A stretch of 64,000 bases of DNA. Source: Branchiostoma floridae (taxonomy: Eukaryota > Chordata > Leptocardii > Amphioxiformes > Branchiostomatidae). Where the stretch lies: the NCBI RefSeq assembly GCF_000003815.2, contig NC_049986.1, positions 7,227,165-7,291,164 on the forward strand, in the 5' to 3' direction. The stretch's first letter is position 1. Every line of letters begins with the position of its first letter. A program made the position numbers and the translations under genes. The notes under the pieces were generated by a model that was not told where the DNA came from, did not search any database, and worked only from the letters and a program-made list of their open reading frames with translations. Below are positions 61,687 through 64,000 of the stretch, piece after piece.

Positions 61687-63310
61687 CTATGAAGCACCAT
61701 ATACGGAATAACCGCCACTGAAGACGTGCTTCTCGTTCCCAACCAAGGCGGGAAAGAACGCACAGATCGTGATGGCCTCCCCTGTAGGCATTGCGTAGTG
61801 CGGGTCGTTCTTGTTCATCAAGAAAGCCGTACCCTTGGGATGGAACTCCGCTTCTTCTTTCCCTTCCTCCCACACGTATTTGCCGTTTCCTACAGAAAGT
61901 AATGGTAAAATTGATAACTGTGGTGATAAGAGAAGACCTTTACGAACTAAACTTAGTACTTTGATACATTTGGTCATTTGCACAGAAAATGAGTAAATGC
62001 TACAATTGAAAATGGATAGGATTTCAGTGAAGGAGAAAAGCTACGAAATCGCAGTGGTAAATGATGGGAATTTCATATTTGTGACATATACATAAAGTTT
62101 TGTAGATGGCATGTGCACCACCTTCTAATGTCATGCCGGTGACATGTACAGTTGATATCAACCCACTCTCCATACGGCCCCAAAAAGGCTATGGGACTTC
62201 CCGGTTTACATTCTGTCTGTCTGTCCTTTGTGACACTGCCAAAATAAGTTAATAACTTGAGAGCAGTGTCACATTGTCCTCGTCTGTCTTAAAGTAAAAT
62301 TTAAGATACAAACAGCTGTATAGAGATGGGTATCAAAAGTGATAATAACTTGCGATTGTGTGTGATCACGGAAATGAAAGAACTGCCAATCATAAGCTTA
62401 TCGTTGTGATGAGTGTTTACTGTTTACTTTGGAATTTTTATCTTTGCTTTCAGACAAGATATGTCCATAGCAACGTAACCAAACATACCACTGATATAGT
62501 AGCAGGCTTCTTTGTGGTGTTTGTACCACATGGGGACTCCCTTTTCTGTATCGTCTCCCATCATGATGGTCGTGTTGGTCACCGTGATCGGAAAACTGTC
62601 ATCTCTAAGCAGGAATCTTCGGCTGTGGCCGCTCCCGAAGTCGACATCCCGATCGGTTCCGATGATCTCCGAGAGTGACCGAACAACCACTCCGTCTTTC
62701 GAGGGGTTGTCGTCTTGGCAGTAGAGACAGTACAGCCTCATGGGGTCATCCGAGGTCACTGTAACCTTAAGAACAAAACAAAAAGCAAAAAAAAAAAGAT
62801 TTAATACGAATATTCTTGATGACACAATACAAGACATAGCTATGCTTCTTTGTTAACAAAGAAGTAGCATTATTAGTACCGGTTCTTACTGGAGTTGTTC
62901 GTCATTTGTAGTACTTCTTTGTCATATTTTCAAGGAAAATCCGTGTCTTCCTGGCCCCTCCGTCCGTAAAAATTAAACACCTGTAACCATTCATTATATT
63001 TTGTACATACATGTGTGATCACCTTGCACTTAACAGCCGACGAAAACGCCATGAAGAAGTCCGGAGTGACTTTAAACTCCCTCCCGTCCTCCAGACTACA
63101 GCGCCCCCTACCGGAGATACAGTAGTACATGTGGTTACTGGCCAAACATTCACCAGGGTGCAGCTCGACTTCGTTCTGGTCCCGAGTCAGAACGATCTCG
63201 TACGCCGTGTAGCCCATCTCATCCGCCGGGGACACCAGCTCTTTCCCCCGAAGGACTGAGGTGTTTGGCACGGGGGCTATCGGAACATCTACGGTGTTAC
63301 GGACGATCAT
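61687..63310 (-). CDS. Tandem ectoine-synthase (EctC)-type cupin protein, 3 exons, complete
   Basis: Exons 63023-63310, 62489-62765 and 61687-61889 join at GT/AG sites (phases 0 and 1) into 768 nt, 255 residues. The second half (about 121-255) reads as EctC: VVVRSLSEIIGTDRDV, SRRFLLRDDSFPITVTNTTI, WYKHHKEACYYISGNGKYVW, GTAFLMNKNDPHY and CAFFPALVGNEKHVFSGGYS. EctC cyclises N-gamma-acetyl-diaminobutyrate to the osmolyte ectoine in bacteria; it is about 130 residues. The first half (1-120) is a diverged second copy: MIVRN, MGYTAYEIVL, MYYCISGRGRCSLEDG. Known metal ligands are a Glu, a Tyr and a His. Half two has Glu182, Phe211 in place of Tyr, and His219; half one has His60, Met87, Cys95. No EctA or EctB is in the window. 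Substrate is therefore uncertain. The start is the first ATG, giving the family-typical MIVRN. Confidence 0.9.
61890..62488. other. Intron 2 of the ectoine-synthase-like gene
   Basis: A short non-coding stretch with canonical ends (GTATGT at 62488-62483, TGTAG at the acceptor). Nothing else recognised. Confidence 0.7.
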
Positions 63311-63382
63311 GGCGAGTTAGCGGTCAGTGTAGCAGTGTATGGCTGCGAAAATAACAAAATATTGACGAGAATAAATCGGCCA

Positions 63383-63995
63383 GTACCTTTTGAAAAGGGG
63401 TGTGCATGTAATACACTTTTTATAGCATTACCATTTACTTAGAGATAAATCATCATAAAAGATTAATAATCTTGATAATGATGAATTAAGGAAACCTCGC
63501 ACATAATTAAATCGCTTCTTAATCCAGCCAACGCAGCTGCTATGAAAATAGCAAAGAAGACTGGTAAGTTTTACGCACCTGTTTCTGAGTCTTTTTGAGA
63601 GCGAACAACCTTTGGAAGCTGCCTAAACCGGTCTAAACCGACCCTTTTGCACACGGTGGTGTCTTGTTGTGAGAATAACAATAACAATGCCTTTAGCACC
63701 TGTACCTTGTGAAAAGGGGTGCGTATGTGATACACTTTTTATTACATTACCATTAACTTAAAGATAAATAATAATATTAATGATATTTAAGTAAGGAAAT
63801 CTCACATATAATGATTTAGCTTCTTAATGTAGCCAATGCAGTTGCTATGAAAATAGCAAAGAAGACTGGTAAATTTTACGCACCTGCTTCTGAGCCTTTT
63901 TGAGAGCGAACAACCTTTGGCAGCTGTCGAAACCGGTCTAAACCGACCCATTCGCACTTAGCGGTGTCTGATTGTATGTGAGAATAACAAAGTGG
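63383..63995. repeat. Tandem duplication upstream of the ectoine-synthase-like gene, possible alternative first exons
   Basis: Two copies, about 63383-63690 and 63702-63995, share AAAAGGGGTG, TAATACACTTTTTAT-like, GCTATGAAAATAGCAAAGAA, GAGCGAACAACCTTTGG and AAACCGGTCTAAACCGACCC. On the minus strand each contains CTCAGAARCAG before GTGCGTAAAA, a good 5' splice site (exon ends 63579 and 63884). A matching acceptor TTTTCGCAG lies at about 63350-63342, 32-40 nt upstream of the ATG. A 5' noncoding exon and its promoter could thus be present twice. This is inferred from sequence only. Confidence 0.55.
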
Positions 63996-64000
63996 CCTTG

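Noticed and set aside
61535-61873. Alternative Gly/Arg-rich protein on the minus strand
   Set aside because: Out-of-frame shadow of the last exon of the ectoine-synthase-like gene.

Overview
The window looks like nuclear genomic DNA of an invertebrate chordate, most probably amphioxus (Branchiostoma). I infer this from four things. The genes are intron-rich, with canonical GT/AG junctions and kilobase-scale introns. One gene matches the vertebrate C9orf78/TLS1 family almost exon by exon. There is a receptor tyrosine kinase and a VWD/C-type-lectin mosaic protein of the kind amphioxus has in number. The DNA is also dense in MITEs, foldback elements and LINE relics. There are two assembly gaps (26943-27838 and 33041-33150).

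Layout, left to right. From 246 to 35304, minus strand and running off the left edge, lies a 13-exon secreted mosaic gene: signal peptide, C-type lectin domain, Methyltransf_FA (PF12248-type) domain, VWD, C8, TIL, a short VWC/TILa-like exon, then a second VWD. Its reading frame is continuous across every junction I reconstructed except for one apparent single-base frameshift in the C8 exon. Its 15-kb first intron holds, in the opposite orientation, a nearly intact two-ORF LINE (about 28.2-33.6 kb), a reverse-transcriptase fragment, a Harbinger-like element at 18-19 kb lies in the next intron, and several smaller repeats are scattered around. A roughly 180-bp satellite (12.5-16.7 kb), interrupted by retroelement insertions, fills intron 3.

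From 39176 to 42019, plus strand, is an intronless receptor tyrosine kinase of 947 residues (cadherin-like N-terminus, EGF-like, Ig, EGF-like repeats, transmembrane helix, kinase). Convergent with it, 57158 down to 43555 on the minus strand, is an 11-exon gene for a 291-residue C9orf78/TLS1 spliceosome-associated protein. Two of its introns carry minisatellites that begin at 5' splice sites.

From 63310 down to 61687, minus strand, a three-exon gene encodes a 255-residue protein made of two fused ectoine-synthase (EctC)-type cupin domains. This is the most unusual gene here: the enzyme of a bacterial osmolyte pathway, with spliceosomal introns, in an animal genome. The C-terminal half keeps most active-site positions and the N-terminal half has lost them. 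A tandemly duplicated block of about 0.3 kb just upstream may hold alternative first exons. There is no operon-like cooperation between the genes; their proximity appears incidental.
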